Part shown: piece after piece, positions 1 through 5,108 of the stretch | Layout: every line of letters starts with the position of its first letter | Numbering within the stretch: position 1 is the first letter of the stretch | NCBI GenBank assembly: GCA_021798675.1 | Contig: JAJZGE010000193.1 | Coordinates: 1 to 5,132 of the forward strand | Direction: 5' to 3' | Source of the DNA: Pseudomonadota bacterium | GTDB lineage: Bacteria; Pseudomonadota; Gammaproteobacteria; Xanthomonadales; Rhodanobacteraceae | Length of the DNA: 5,132 nt | Program-made: the position numbers and the translations under genes | Notes under the pieces: generated by a model | Seen by the model: the letters and a program-made list of their open reading frames with translations, nothing else | Database searches by the model: none | What the model was told of the DNA's origin: nothing

Positions 1-824
1 TCTAGGGTGTGCATTTTCCGGCGGGTACCGAGCCGGCTGACATCGGCTGGAAGGCGCTGGCGGTGAACCTGTCCGACCTCGCCGCGATGGGCGCCACGCC
101 GGCCTGGGCGTTGCTGGCATTGACCCTGCCGCGGCCGGATGCGGCCTTCGTCGACGGCTTCGCCGAGGGCTTCGCGCAACTGGCGGGCCAGTATCGGCTG
201 GCCCTGGTGGGCGGCGACACCACACGCGGCGCGCTCACCCTCAGCGTCGCCGTGCACGGCTTCGTGCCGCCCGGGCAGGCGTTGACCCGGGCTGGCGCGC
301 AGGTGGGCGATGCGGTGCTGGTCACCGGTACGCTGGGTGATGCGGCGGCGGGACTGCGCTGCCTGCCATCGCGCATGGACATCCAGGCAACCGCGCGCGA
401 CTTCCTGGTGAACCGCCTGAACCGGCCGACGCCACGGGTGGCGGCCGGGCTCGCGCTGCGCGGCCGCGCCAGCGCCTGCATCGACGTGTCCGATGGCCTG
501 CTCGCCGACCTCGGCCATGTCTGCACGGCCAGCGGCGTGGGAGCGGAGATCGATGCGGCCCTGCTGCCGTGCTCGCCGGCTTTGCTCGGCGCGTTCGACG
601 AAGCCGCGGTGCGCGATTTCGCGCTGACCGGCGGCGACGATTACGAGCTGTGCTTCACCGTGCCGGCCGCGCGGATGGACGAAGTGCGGGACGACCTCGC
701 GAAGCTCGGCTGCGGCGCCACGCGCATCGGCCGCATCGTGGCGGGCGAGGGCGTGCGTGTGCGCGGTGCGGATGGCGCATGGCTGGAACCGGCGCGGTCG
801 GGCTGGGATCATTTCGCGCCATGA
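1..824 (+). CDS. thiL: Thiamine-monophosphate kinase, 5'-truncated by the window edge
   Basis: ThiL uses ATP to phosphorylate thiamine monophosphate to thiamine diphosphate in the cytoplasm, the last step of the cofactor pathway. The 271 visible residues, numbered from the Val codon GTG at 9, carry family signatures: GWKALAVNLSDLAAMGA (13-29), VGGDTTRG (67-74), the glycine-rich VTGTLGDAAAGL (105-116), DVSDGLLADLG (159-169) and TGGDDYELCFTV (207-218). Against E. coli ThiL (about 325 residues) some 50-55 N-terminal residues are missing, because the gene starts left of the window. GTG at 9 aligns with the Val of the conserved (V/A)EGVHF stretch, so it is an internal codon and not a start. Reading back in frame gives GGT (6-8) and then TAG (3-5), where the family usually has Glu or Ala. 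This is either an edge or assembly error or a real nonsense mutation. The stop TGA overlaps the pgpA start (ATGA, 821-824), which implies translational coupling. Family assignment is very secure; intactness is not. Confidence 0.93.
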
Positions 825-1330
825 GTGCCTCCACCGAACGCAAGACGCTGACTCCCGCGCAACGCCGCACGCTGCTCGCCACGCCGGCGGGCTGGATCGC
901 CTGCGGTCTGGGCTCCGGCCTGGCGCCGGTGGCGCAGGGCACCTTCGGCTCGCTGGCGGCGATCCTGCCGTGGCTGCTGTTGCGCGGCCTGTCGTTGCCG
1001 CTCAACGGGCTGGTCATCGTGCTGGGCTTCGCACTGGGCGTGTGGGCCTGTGAGCTGGCCGGCCGCGCGCTGGGCGTGGACGACCACCGCGCGCTGGTGT
1101 GGGACGAATTCGTCGGCCAGTGGATCGCGCTGCTGCCCGCGCTCGTGGCGCCGTGGTGGGCGGTGGCCGCCGGCTTCGTGCTGTTCCGCCTGTTCGACGT
1201 TTGGAAGCCGTGGCCGATCCGCGAGTTCGACCGCCGACTCAAGGGTGGCCTCGGCGTCATGGTGGACGACGTCATCGCCGGCGGGTTCGCCGCCGCGGTG
1301 CTGGCGGTCGTGCTGCACTACCTGCGCTGA
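821..1330 (+). CDS. pgpA: Phosphatidylglycerophosphatase A
   Basis: PgpA is an inner-membrane enzyme that dephosphorylates phosphatidylglycerol phosphate to phosphatidylglycerol. The 169-residue product has the usual family length. Visible signatures are GSGLAPVAQGTFGS (31-44), DDHRALVWDEFVGQWI (87-102, acidic residues typical of the metal-dependent active site), FRLFDVWKPWPI (122-133) and GGLGVMVDDVIAG (142-154). Hydrophobic stretches near 45-55, 62-80, 101-122 and 150-167 fit membrane segments. The start ATG at 821 overlaps the thiL stop as ATGA, and no good Shine-Dalgarno sequence precedes it, so expression probably depends on coupling to thiL. Upstream in-frame sequence lies inside thiL and is not family-like, which supports this start. 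Its stop lies in the perfect 10-base palindrome CTGAATTCAG (1327-1336), which also holds the stop of a decayed minus-strand gene. Confidence 0.96.
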   Translation: MSASTERKTLTPAQRRTLLATPAGWIACGLGSGLAPVAQGTFGSLAAILPWLLLRGLSLPLNGLVIVLGFALGVWACELAGRALGVDDHRALVWDEFVGQWIALLPALVAPWWAVAAGFVLFRLFDVWKPWPIREFDRRLKGGLGVMVDDVIAGGFAAAVLAVVLHYLR

Positions 1331-1332
1331 AT

Positions 1333-1449
1333 TCAGGCCACGCAGCCAAGACCGCGCAGGGTGGCCTCGATCGCCTGATCCAGCGGGGTGCGCGGCTCCT
1401 CGCCCAGCCACACGCGCAGCCGGCGATTGTCCAGTTGCAGCGGTTCGCG
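1333..1449 (-). pseudogene. C-terminal remnant of an NAD(P)-dependent oxidoreductase/epimerase-like gene
   Basis: Reading the minus strand from about 1449 to TGA at 1333-1335 gives a convincing protein C-terminus: EPLQLDNRRLRVWLGEEP, then RTPLDQAIEATLRGLGCVA, stop. It has balanced charged and hydrophobic residues and a high-GC third codon position. From memory it resembles the tail of SDR/NAD(P)-binding epimerase-type proteins of Xanthomonadales, but I could not search and the family is tentative. Upstream of about 1449 the frame turns into Pro/Arg/Ser-rich sequence without protein character, and no ATG, GTG or TTG start precedes the recognisable part, so it cannot be a small gene of its own. 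The stop lies only 2 bases from the pgpA stop, the spacing expected of a former convergent neighbour. The frame happens to match that of the fucosidase, whose TGA (1504-1506) is the only stop between them. The fragment is most likely the 3' end of a gene whose 5' part was deleted. Confidence 0.5.
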
Positions 1450-1496
1450 CCCATCTGTTCGAGGCGCTGACGGCCTACGTGGCCGAGGGCGCCTGA
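1446..1496 (+). pseudogene. Possible C-terminal remnant of an unidentified plus-strand gene
   Basis: From 1446 the plus strand reads RAHLFEALTAYVAEGA and stops with TGA at 1494-1496. The short peptide looks like an amphipathic C-terminal helix with normal high-GC codons. It begins exactly where the minus-strand remnant loses protein character. There is no start codon or ribosome-binding site. Sixteen codons are too few for a family call: the tail of a regulator such as a FCD-type GntR protein is conceivable but not supported. An imperfect GC stem (GAGG at 1485-1488 with CCTC at 1502-1505) followed by CACTTTT could be a leftover terminator. Chance is a real alternative in such GC-rich DNA. Confidence 0.25.
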
Positions 1497-1503
1497 AGGG
1501 GCC

Positions 1504-2994
1504 TCACTTTTCGTTGTGCCCCGGTCCGTAGCGCCGGTCCGGGCGGCGATACGCCGCCACGCTGGCCAGCCGCGGCGTGTCGTAGGCGAATTCCAGCAGC
1601 ACGCGCAGCCGGCTGGTGCGCACCGGATCGAAGCGGGTGAGCTTCTTGTGGCCGATGGTGGTGCCCCAGGTGAGCGGTTGCCACGCGCTGCCGTTCCATG
1701 TCTCGACACGATGGTTGGCGATGTTCTGGCCAAAGGCGATCGCCTCACCGAGTTCCAGCGTGTCGAATTCGACTTCGCGCGGCAGTTCGATTTCCAGCCA
1801 CGCGTTGCGCACGCTGCGCGCGGCACTCCAGTAAGCCTCGGGGTTGGCGTCGAGCACGCCGGAGGCCGGGTGTGCGAGGTCGCTGCTGCTGGCGCGCACG
1901 CTGCCGCCTCGCAGAAGATTGCGCGCGAACAGCGCGGTGCGCTCGGCGGTGAAACCTTGCAGCGAAGCGATGTCTTCCGGATCGAACAGGCCGTCGCGGT
2001 TCGGCGGCACGTTGAGCAGCAGCTTGCTGTTGCGTCCCACCGAGCTGAAGTACAGCTCCATCAGGCCGTCGGGCGAGCGCACCTGGTCGTTCTGCTCGGG
2101 GTGCCAGAACCAGCCGGGGCGGATCGACACGTCGGATTCGCCCGGCCGCCACGCGCTGCCGTGCGGGTCGCCATGGCCCAGCACGTCGCCGACCCAGGGG
2201 CGGTCGTAGCCGGGGTAGGGCACGCTGGCCGGGTCGATGCTGGCCCAGCAGGTTTCGCCGGCCACGCCTTTCTCGTCGCCGATCCAGCGTACGTCGGGGC
2301 CGGCGTCGGAGAACATGATGGCGTCGGGCTGCAGGTGGCGCACGGTGGCGTGGATGCGCGGCCAGTCGTAGGCCTGCTTGCGGCCGTTGGGACCTTCGCC
2401 GTTGGCGCCGTCGAACCACACTTCCACAATCCTGCCGTAGTGCGTGAGCAGTTCGGTGAGCTGCGCAATGTAGAAGTCGTTGTAGGCCTGGCCGCTGCCA
2501 TAGCTCGTGGCGTTGCGGTCCCACGGCGAGAGATAGATGCCGGCACCCAGGCCTTCGGCGCGGCAGGCGTCGGTGAACTCGCGCACCACGTCGCCGTGGC
2601 CGTTCTTCCACGGGCTGTACTTCACCGAATGTTGCGTGGTGGCGGTAGGCCACAGGCAGAAGCCGTCGTGGTGCTTGGCGGTGAGGATCATGCTGCGGAA
2701 GCCGGCCTGCTTCGCCGTGCGCGCCCACTGCCGTGCATCCAGCTTGCGCGGGTTGAAGATGCGGGGCGATTCGGTGCCGTCGCCCCATTCCTTGCCGGTG
2801 AAGGTGTTCACCGTGAGGTGCACGAACATCGCCAGTTCGTCGCGTTGCCACTGCAGTTGCTGCGGCGTGGGGCGCGGGCGCGTCCCGTTGCCGATGGGCA
2901 AGGGGCGGGTGGCGGCCTCGCCGGTGCGCGGCACGCCGAGGGCGCCGAGCGAGGCGATGGCGGAGCCGGCGAACAGGAAGCGGCGACGATCCAT
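1504..2994 (-). CDS. Tat-exported alpha-L-fucosidase, GH29, with C-terminal carbohydrate-binding-like domain
   Basis: The enzyme hydrolyses terminal alpha-L-fucose from glycans by the retaining GH29 mechanism, probably in the periplasm. From ATG at 2994 the product has 496 residues. Residues 2-7 (DRRRFL) plus a hydrophobic stretch to about 21 form a twin-arginine signal with likely cleavage near Ala27. The GH29 barrel runs from about 45 to 350: VHLTVNTFTGKEWG (58-71), LTAKHHDGFCLW (104-115), EVWFDGANG (191-199) with D195 as the predicted nucleophile, and LLLNVPPNRDG (325-335). Residues about 362-485 form a galactose-binding/F5-8C-like beta domain (NAWLEIELP, GTTIGHKKLTRF, TSRLRVLL). The HHDGFCLW, EVWFDGA and GTTIGHKKL pattern resembles the GH29-B (alpha-1,3/1,4) clade more than GH29-A; this is a recognition-based inference. 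An in-frame ATG at 3027 would add 11 residues, but 2994 puts the RR motif at the N-terminus and leaves a leader behind the TATAAA at 3041-3036. The Shine-Dalgarno is weak with either start. It is divergent from the aldo/keto reductase and convergent with pgpA. Confidence 0.94.
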   Translation of the reverse strand: MDRRRFLFAGSAIASLGALGVPRTGEAATRPLPIGNGTRPRPTPQQLQWQRDELAMFVHLTVNTFTGKEWGDGTESPRIFNPRKLDARQWARTAKQAGFRSMILTAKHHDGFCLWPTATTQHSVKYSPWKNGHGDVVREFTDACRAEGLGAGIYLSPWDRNATSYGSGQAYNDFYIAQLTELLTHYGRIVEVWFDGANGEGPNGRKQAYDWPRIHATVRHLQPDAIMFSDAGPDVRWIGDEKGVAGETCWASIDPASVPYPGYDRPWVGDVLGHGDPHGSAWRPGESDVSIRPGWFWHPEQNDQVRSPDGLMELYFSSVGRNSKLLLNVPPNRDGLFDPEDIASLQGFTAERTALFARNLLRGGSVRASSSDLAHPASGVLDANPEAYWSAARSVRNAWLEIELPREVEFDTLELGEAIAFGQNIANHRVETWNGSAWQPLTWGTTIGHKKLTRFDPVRTSRLRVLLEFAYDTPRLASVAAYRRPDRRYGPGHNEK

Positions 2995-3157
2995 GGGAGA
3001 TCCGGAAGCAGGGTGCGGTGCCGGCATTTGTACGATTTATAACGATCCAATAGCAAGCTCGCCCTCGCGCGGCCAAGGTGCGTACGCCGCTTGCATTCGT
3101 TGCCGGCGCCGACGCAGCATGCGCGCATTCGCCGCCTTGCCTCGCTGGAGTTCCCCC
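2995..3157. promoter_or_regulatory. Divergent intergenic region with AT-rich core (fucosidase / aldo-keto reductase)
   Basis: These 163 bases separate two divergent starts. Most of it is GC-rich, but 3026-3057 is a clear AT-rich island. On the minus strand TATAAA (3041-3036) could be the -10 of the fucosidase promoter, placing a transcription start near 3029, just inside the alternative ATG at 3027. On the plus strand the same bases give TATAAC (3038-3043), a possible -10 for the reductase with a leader of roughly 110 bases. No convincing -35 is seen on either strand at 16-18 bases spacing. ATCGT occurs twice 11 bases apart on the minus strand (plus-strand ACGAT at 3032-3036 and 3043-3047), one helical turn, and might be a regulator half-site pair. 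No good operator palindrome was found. All of this is pattern-based inference. Confidence 0.35.
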
Positions 3158-4126
3158 ATGCAATACCGCCACCTCGGTCGTTCCGGCCTGCCGCTTTCCG
3201 TCCTTTCCTTCGGCGCCTGGACCACGTTCGGCAAGAGTGTGGGACGCTCGCTGGCGCGCGAGATGCTGGCATTGGCATGGGATCACGGGGTCAATTTCTT
3301 CGACAACGCGGAAACCTACGGCAATGGCGTGGCGGAATCGCTGATGGGCGACGTGCTGGCCGACCTGCGCTTTCCGCGCGACAGCTGGTGCGTGTCGAGC
3401 AAGGTGTTCTTCGGTGCGCAGGAGCATCCCAGACCCACGCAGCGCGGACTCTCGCGCAAGCACGTGATCGAGGCCTGCCACCAGGCGCTACAGCGCCTGC
3501 GCGTGGATTACCTCGACCTGTATTTCTGCCATCGGCCCGATCCCGACACGCCCGTCGCGGAGACCGTGGCGGCGATGGACATGCTGGTGCGCCAGGGCAA
3601 GGTGCTCTACTGGGGCACCAGCGAGTGGCCGGCGGAGGCCATCGTCGAGGCGCACCGCGTGGCGAAGGAAAACCACCTCACCGCACCGACCATGGAGCAG
3701 CCGGAATACAACCTGCTGCATCGCGAGCGCGTGGAGGTGGAATACGCGCCGCTCTATCGCGACTACGGCATGGGCACCACGATCTGGTCGCCGCTGGCCT
3801 CGGGCCTGCTCAGCGGCAAGTACGACCATGGCGTGCCCGACGACTCGCGGCTGGCGCATCCCGACTACGCATGGCTGCGCGATCGCGTGCTGGGCGACGG
3901 AGGCGAGCGCGTGGCGCGGGCACGGCGCCTGCGGCCGCTGGCGGACGAGCTGGGTTGCAGTACCGCGCAACTGGCCATCGCGTGGTGCGCCGCCAACCCG
4001 CACGTTTCCACCGTGATGCTGGGCGCGAGCCGGCTGGAACAACTTGAGCACAACCTCGCCGCGCTGGAGGTGCTGCCGAAGCTGGACGAAGCGATGCGCC
4101 AGCGTATCGCGCAGGCGGTGGGATGA
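3158..4126 (+). CDS. Aldo/keto reductase, Kv-beta/YghZ-like
   Basis: A cytoplasmic NADPH-dependent oxidoreductase that reduces aldehydes or ketones; the substrate cannot be read from the sequence. The 322-residue product is full-length for the family. It opens with MQYRHLGRSGLPLSVLSFG (1-19), the usual N-terminal strand. The catalytic tetrad is complete: D49 and Y54 in FFDNAETYG (47-55), K82 in SSKVFFG (80-86) and H125 in DLYFCHRPD (120-128). The segment QPEYNLLHRERVEVE (181-195) and SPLASGLLSGKYDHG (211-225) are typical of the Kv-beta/YghZ branch (AKR6/AKR14-like). VSTVMLGASRLEQLEHN (283-299) is the C-terminal cofactor-binding region. The frame is open far upstream, but ATG at 3158 is chosen because it matches the family N-terminus and has GGAG at 3147-3150, 7 bases upstream. 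Divergence from the fucosidase could suggest a role with fucose-derived aldehydes such as lactaldehyde, but this is only contextual. No clear terminator follows. Confidence 0.93.
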   Translation: MQYRHLGRSGLPLSVLSFGAWTTFGKSVGRSLAREMLALAWDHGVNFFDNAETYGNGVAESLMGDVLADLRFPRDSWCVSSKVFFGAQEHPRPTQRGLSRKHVIEACHQALQRLRVDYLDLYFCHRPDPDTPVAETVAAMDMLVRQGKVLYWGTSEWPAEAIVEAHRVAKENHLTAPTMEQPEYNLLHRERVEVEYAPLYRDYGMGTTIWSPLASGLLSGKYDHGVPDDSRLAHPDYAWLRDRVLGDGGERVARARRLRPLADELGCSTAQLAIAWCAANPHVSTVMLGASRLEQLEHNLAALEVLPKLDEAMRQRIAQAVG

Positions 4127-4157
4127 GGCATGCGATACCGCGCGGAGGTCGTGTCGG

Positions 4158-4185
4158 TTGACGTCTTAATGAGAATCGTTATCAT
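4158..4185 (+). promoter_or_regulatory. Sigma70-type promoter of hemP
   Basis: TTGACG (4158-4163, 5 of 6 to consensus) and TATCAT (4180-4185, 5 of 6) are separated by 16 bases. The predicted transcription start is near 4192, leaving a leader of about 28 bases before the hemP ATG. The Fur box covers the downstream half of the spacer and nearly all of the -10, the arrangement expected for iron-dependent repression. Confidence 0.75.
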
Positions 4186-4186
4186 C
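4168..4186. promoter_or_regulatory. Fur box (ferric uptake regulator operator)
   Basis: The core TGAGAATCGTTATCA (4170-4184) matches the 7-1-7 Fur consensus TGATAATNATTATCA at 12 of 14 fixed positions, with extra A/T-compatible flanks on both sides. It stands out in a GC-rich region, sits inside the promoter and lies immediately upstream of an iron/heme gene. Fur-Fe(II) binding here should block RNA polymerase when iron is plentiful. Confidence 0.85.
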
Positions 4187-4219
4187 AACTCCGCCTAAAC
4201 CTCTTTTGCGGAGTCGTCC

Positions 4220-4444
4220 ATGCCGACTGCAATCCCCCTCGGCCTGCCGCTGGTCAGTCGCCGGCTCGCCCGTCCATCGCCGCGTCCTTCGTTGCGCCCG
4301 GGTTCGGCGGAGGATGCCGCGGCCGTACGCCACATCAGCAGCCAATCGTTGCTGGACGGCGGACGCGAACTGGTGATCCAGCATCAGGGTAGCGAGTACC
4401 ACCTGCGGCTCACCCGCAACGACAAGCTGATCCTCACCAAGTAG
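4220..4444 (+). CDS. hemP: Hemin uptake protein HemP/HmuP
   Basis: A 74-residue protein of the HemP family, usually found at the head of heme-uptake operons. In Bradyrhizobium the homologue HmuP is needed for expression of the heme receptor gene, so a regulatory rather than transport role is likely. The conserved C-terminal half is clear: SSQSLLDGGRELVIQHQG (40-57), then SEYHLRLTRNDKLILTK (58-74). The last 12 or so residues (LRLTRNDKLILTK) are the family hallmark. The first 39 residues are Pro/Arg-rich, look disordered and are not recognisably conserved. ATG at 4220 has GGAG at 4210-4213, 6 bases upstream, so the long form is the likely product. No alternative ATG, GTG or TTG with a good ribosome-binding site is evident closer to the conserved half. 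It is preceded by a Fur-box promoter and followed 6 bases later by a strong hairpin, then by a cysteine-rich unknown gene in the same orientation. Confidence 0.93.
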   Translation: MPTAIPLGLPLVSRRLARPSPRPSLRPGSAEDAAAVRHISSQSLLDGGRELVIQHQGSEYHLRLTRNDKLILTK

Positions 4445-4450
4445 GCCGCT

Positions 4451-4477
4451 GCGCCGTCCGCGAGAGCGGTCCGGCGC
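4451..4477 (+). other. GC-rich stem-loop after hemP (attenuator, processing or pausing element)
   Basis: GCGCCG (4451-4456) and CCGC (4458-4461) pair with GCGG (4466-4469) and CGGCGC (4472-4477) around a GAGA tetraloop (4462-4465), with a small T/TC internal loop: ten base pairs, all G-C. GAGA is a GNRA-type loop that stabilises RNA hairpins. It begins 6 bases after the hemP stop. No T-run follows, so it is not a standard intrinsic terminator; it may protect the 3' end of a short hemP message or reduce read-through to the next gene. Confidence 0.55.
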
Positions 4478-4547
4478 CCCGCCCCTGCCAGCACCTGCCG
4501 CGCGATCGGAGCGTGGCACCGCCAGCCGATCCCCGACGGAGACCGCA

Positions 4548-5108
4548 ATGTCCGGTTGGCTGGCTACCCGTGTCATACCGTTCTGCCTGCACGCCGCGTG
4601 CGCCGAAGTGGAGCGCCGCTGGCTGCGCATCGCGCCGCGCACGCTGGCGCGCCATCTGCCGGCCGCAGGGCCCGTGCTGTACCTGCCATGTGCGGTGACG
4701 CCGGCGACGGCTGTGGCTTCCGGTCTGCTGGCGGGATGCCGCGAGCTGGCACCGCTGCTGCGCGTGCACTGGCTGGTCGCCGCCTGCGCGATCGGTTGCG
4801 ACGGTCCCCGCGAATGGCTGGAATGCCGCGCCGGCGATGGCCGCCTGTGTGCCCGCCTGCACCTGTTGCCGGACAGCGACTACCTCGGCTGGGACGCGTT
4901 GCTGGCGGCGGGCGTGCCGATGGGTGCCCTCGGCCGGTCGTGGCCGTGCGACGAGCGCATCGAGGCCGCGCGGGTACTGGAGTTCCGCTGCCGGCGGCTG
5001 GCCGGGCTCGACCTGCTGGAAGCGCGGCCCGCAGCGCGGGTTTCCGCGCTGGGCGGCGGGATCGCGCGCGGCATCGCGCGGGCCGCGGGGTTGGCGCTTG
5101 GCTGCTAA
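4548..5108 (+). CDS. Cysteine-rich protein of unknown function downstream of hemP
   Basis: I do not recognise this 186-residue protein. The ORF is credible: ATG at 4548 follows GGAG (4538-4541) by 6 bases, codon use has the high-GC third position of its neighbours, and the stop is TAA. It has 11 cysteines (13, 18, 48, 64, 80, 84, 93, 101, 134, 148, 186), about 6 per cent, very high for a GC-rich cytoplasmic protein. None forms a CxxC pair, and there is no Cys-Pro heme-regulatory motif; C80-x3-C84 is the closest spacing. Histidines lie at 15, 36, 74 and 105. No signal peptide is evident; residues 66-84 are moderately hydrophobic but contain Arg and His, so a membrane segment is doubtful. A Trp/aromatic-acidic patch (HLLPDSDYLGWDALL, 105-119) may be a conserved core. 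It lies 103 bases after hemP without a visible promoter of its own, so it is probably Fur-controlled by read-through. A role in heme or iron handling is inferred from context only. Confidence 0.8.
   Translation: MSGWLATRVIPFCLHAACAEVERRWLRIAPRTLARHLPAAGPVLYLPCAVTPATAVASGLLAGCRELAPLLRVHWLVAACAIGCDGPREWLECRAGDGRLCARLHLLPDSDYLGWDALLAAGVPMGALGRSWPCDERIEAARVLEFRCRRLAGLDLLEARPAARVSALGGGIARGIARAAGLALGC

Noticed and set aside
809..1411. Minus-strand open frames opposite pgpA
   Set aside because: Low-complexity Arg/Gly/Ala/Gln/His translations opposite a clearly conserved gene.
1485..1510. Possible intrinsic terminator (GAGG...CCTC then CACTTTT) at the fucosidase 3' end
   Set aside because: The stem is imperfect with mismatches and the T-run is short and offset; too weak to list separately, noted under the plus-strand remnant.
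3025..3027. Earlier ATG for the fucosidase (507 residues)
   Set aside because: It would put 11 extra residues before the twin-arginine motif and lie at the likely transcription start; it cannot be strictly excluded.
1516..3042. 508-codon plus-strand open frame running antisense through the whole fucosidase gene
   Set aside because: It mirrors the fucosidase codons, has the Val/Gly/Ala/His-rich composition of a GC-rich shadow frame, and the opposite strand has unambiguous GH29 motifs.
3093..3130. Direct repeat GCATTCG in the reductase leader
   Set aside because: Seven bases seen twice is expected by chance and has no spacing or symmetry suggesting a site.
2537..3157. Upstream in-frame extension of the aldo/keto reductase
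   Set aside because: The extension overlaps the fucosidase antisense and has no family similarity; ATG at 3158 matches the family N-terminus and has a GGAG at the right distance.
1745..3481. 578-codon minus-strand open frame across the fucosidase, intergenic region and reductase start
   Set aside because: Arg/His/Pro/Ala-rich translation without protein character, out of frame with the GH29 gene; a high-GC shadow.
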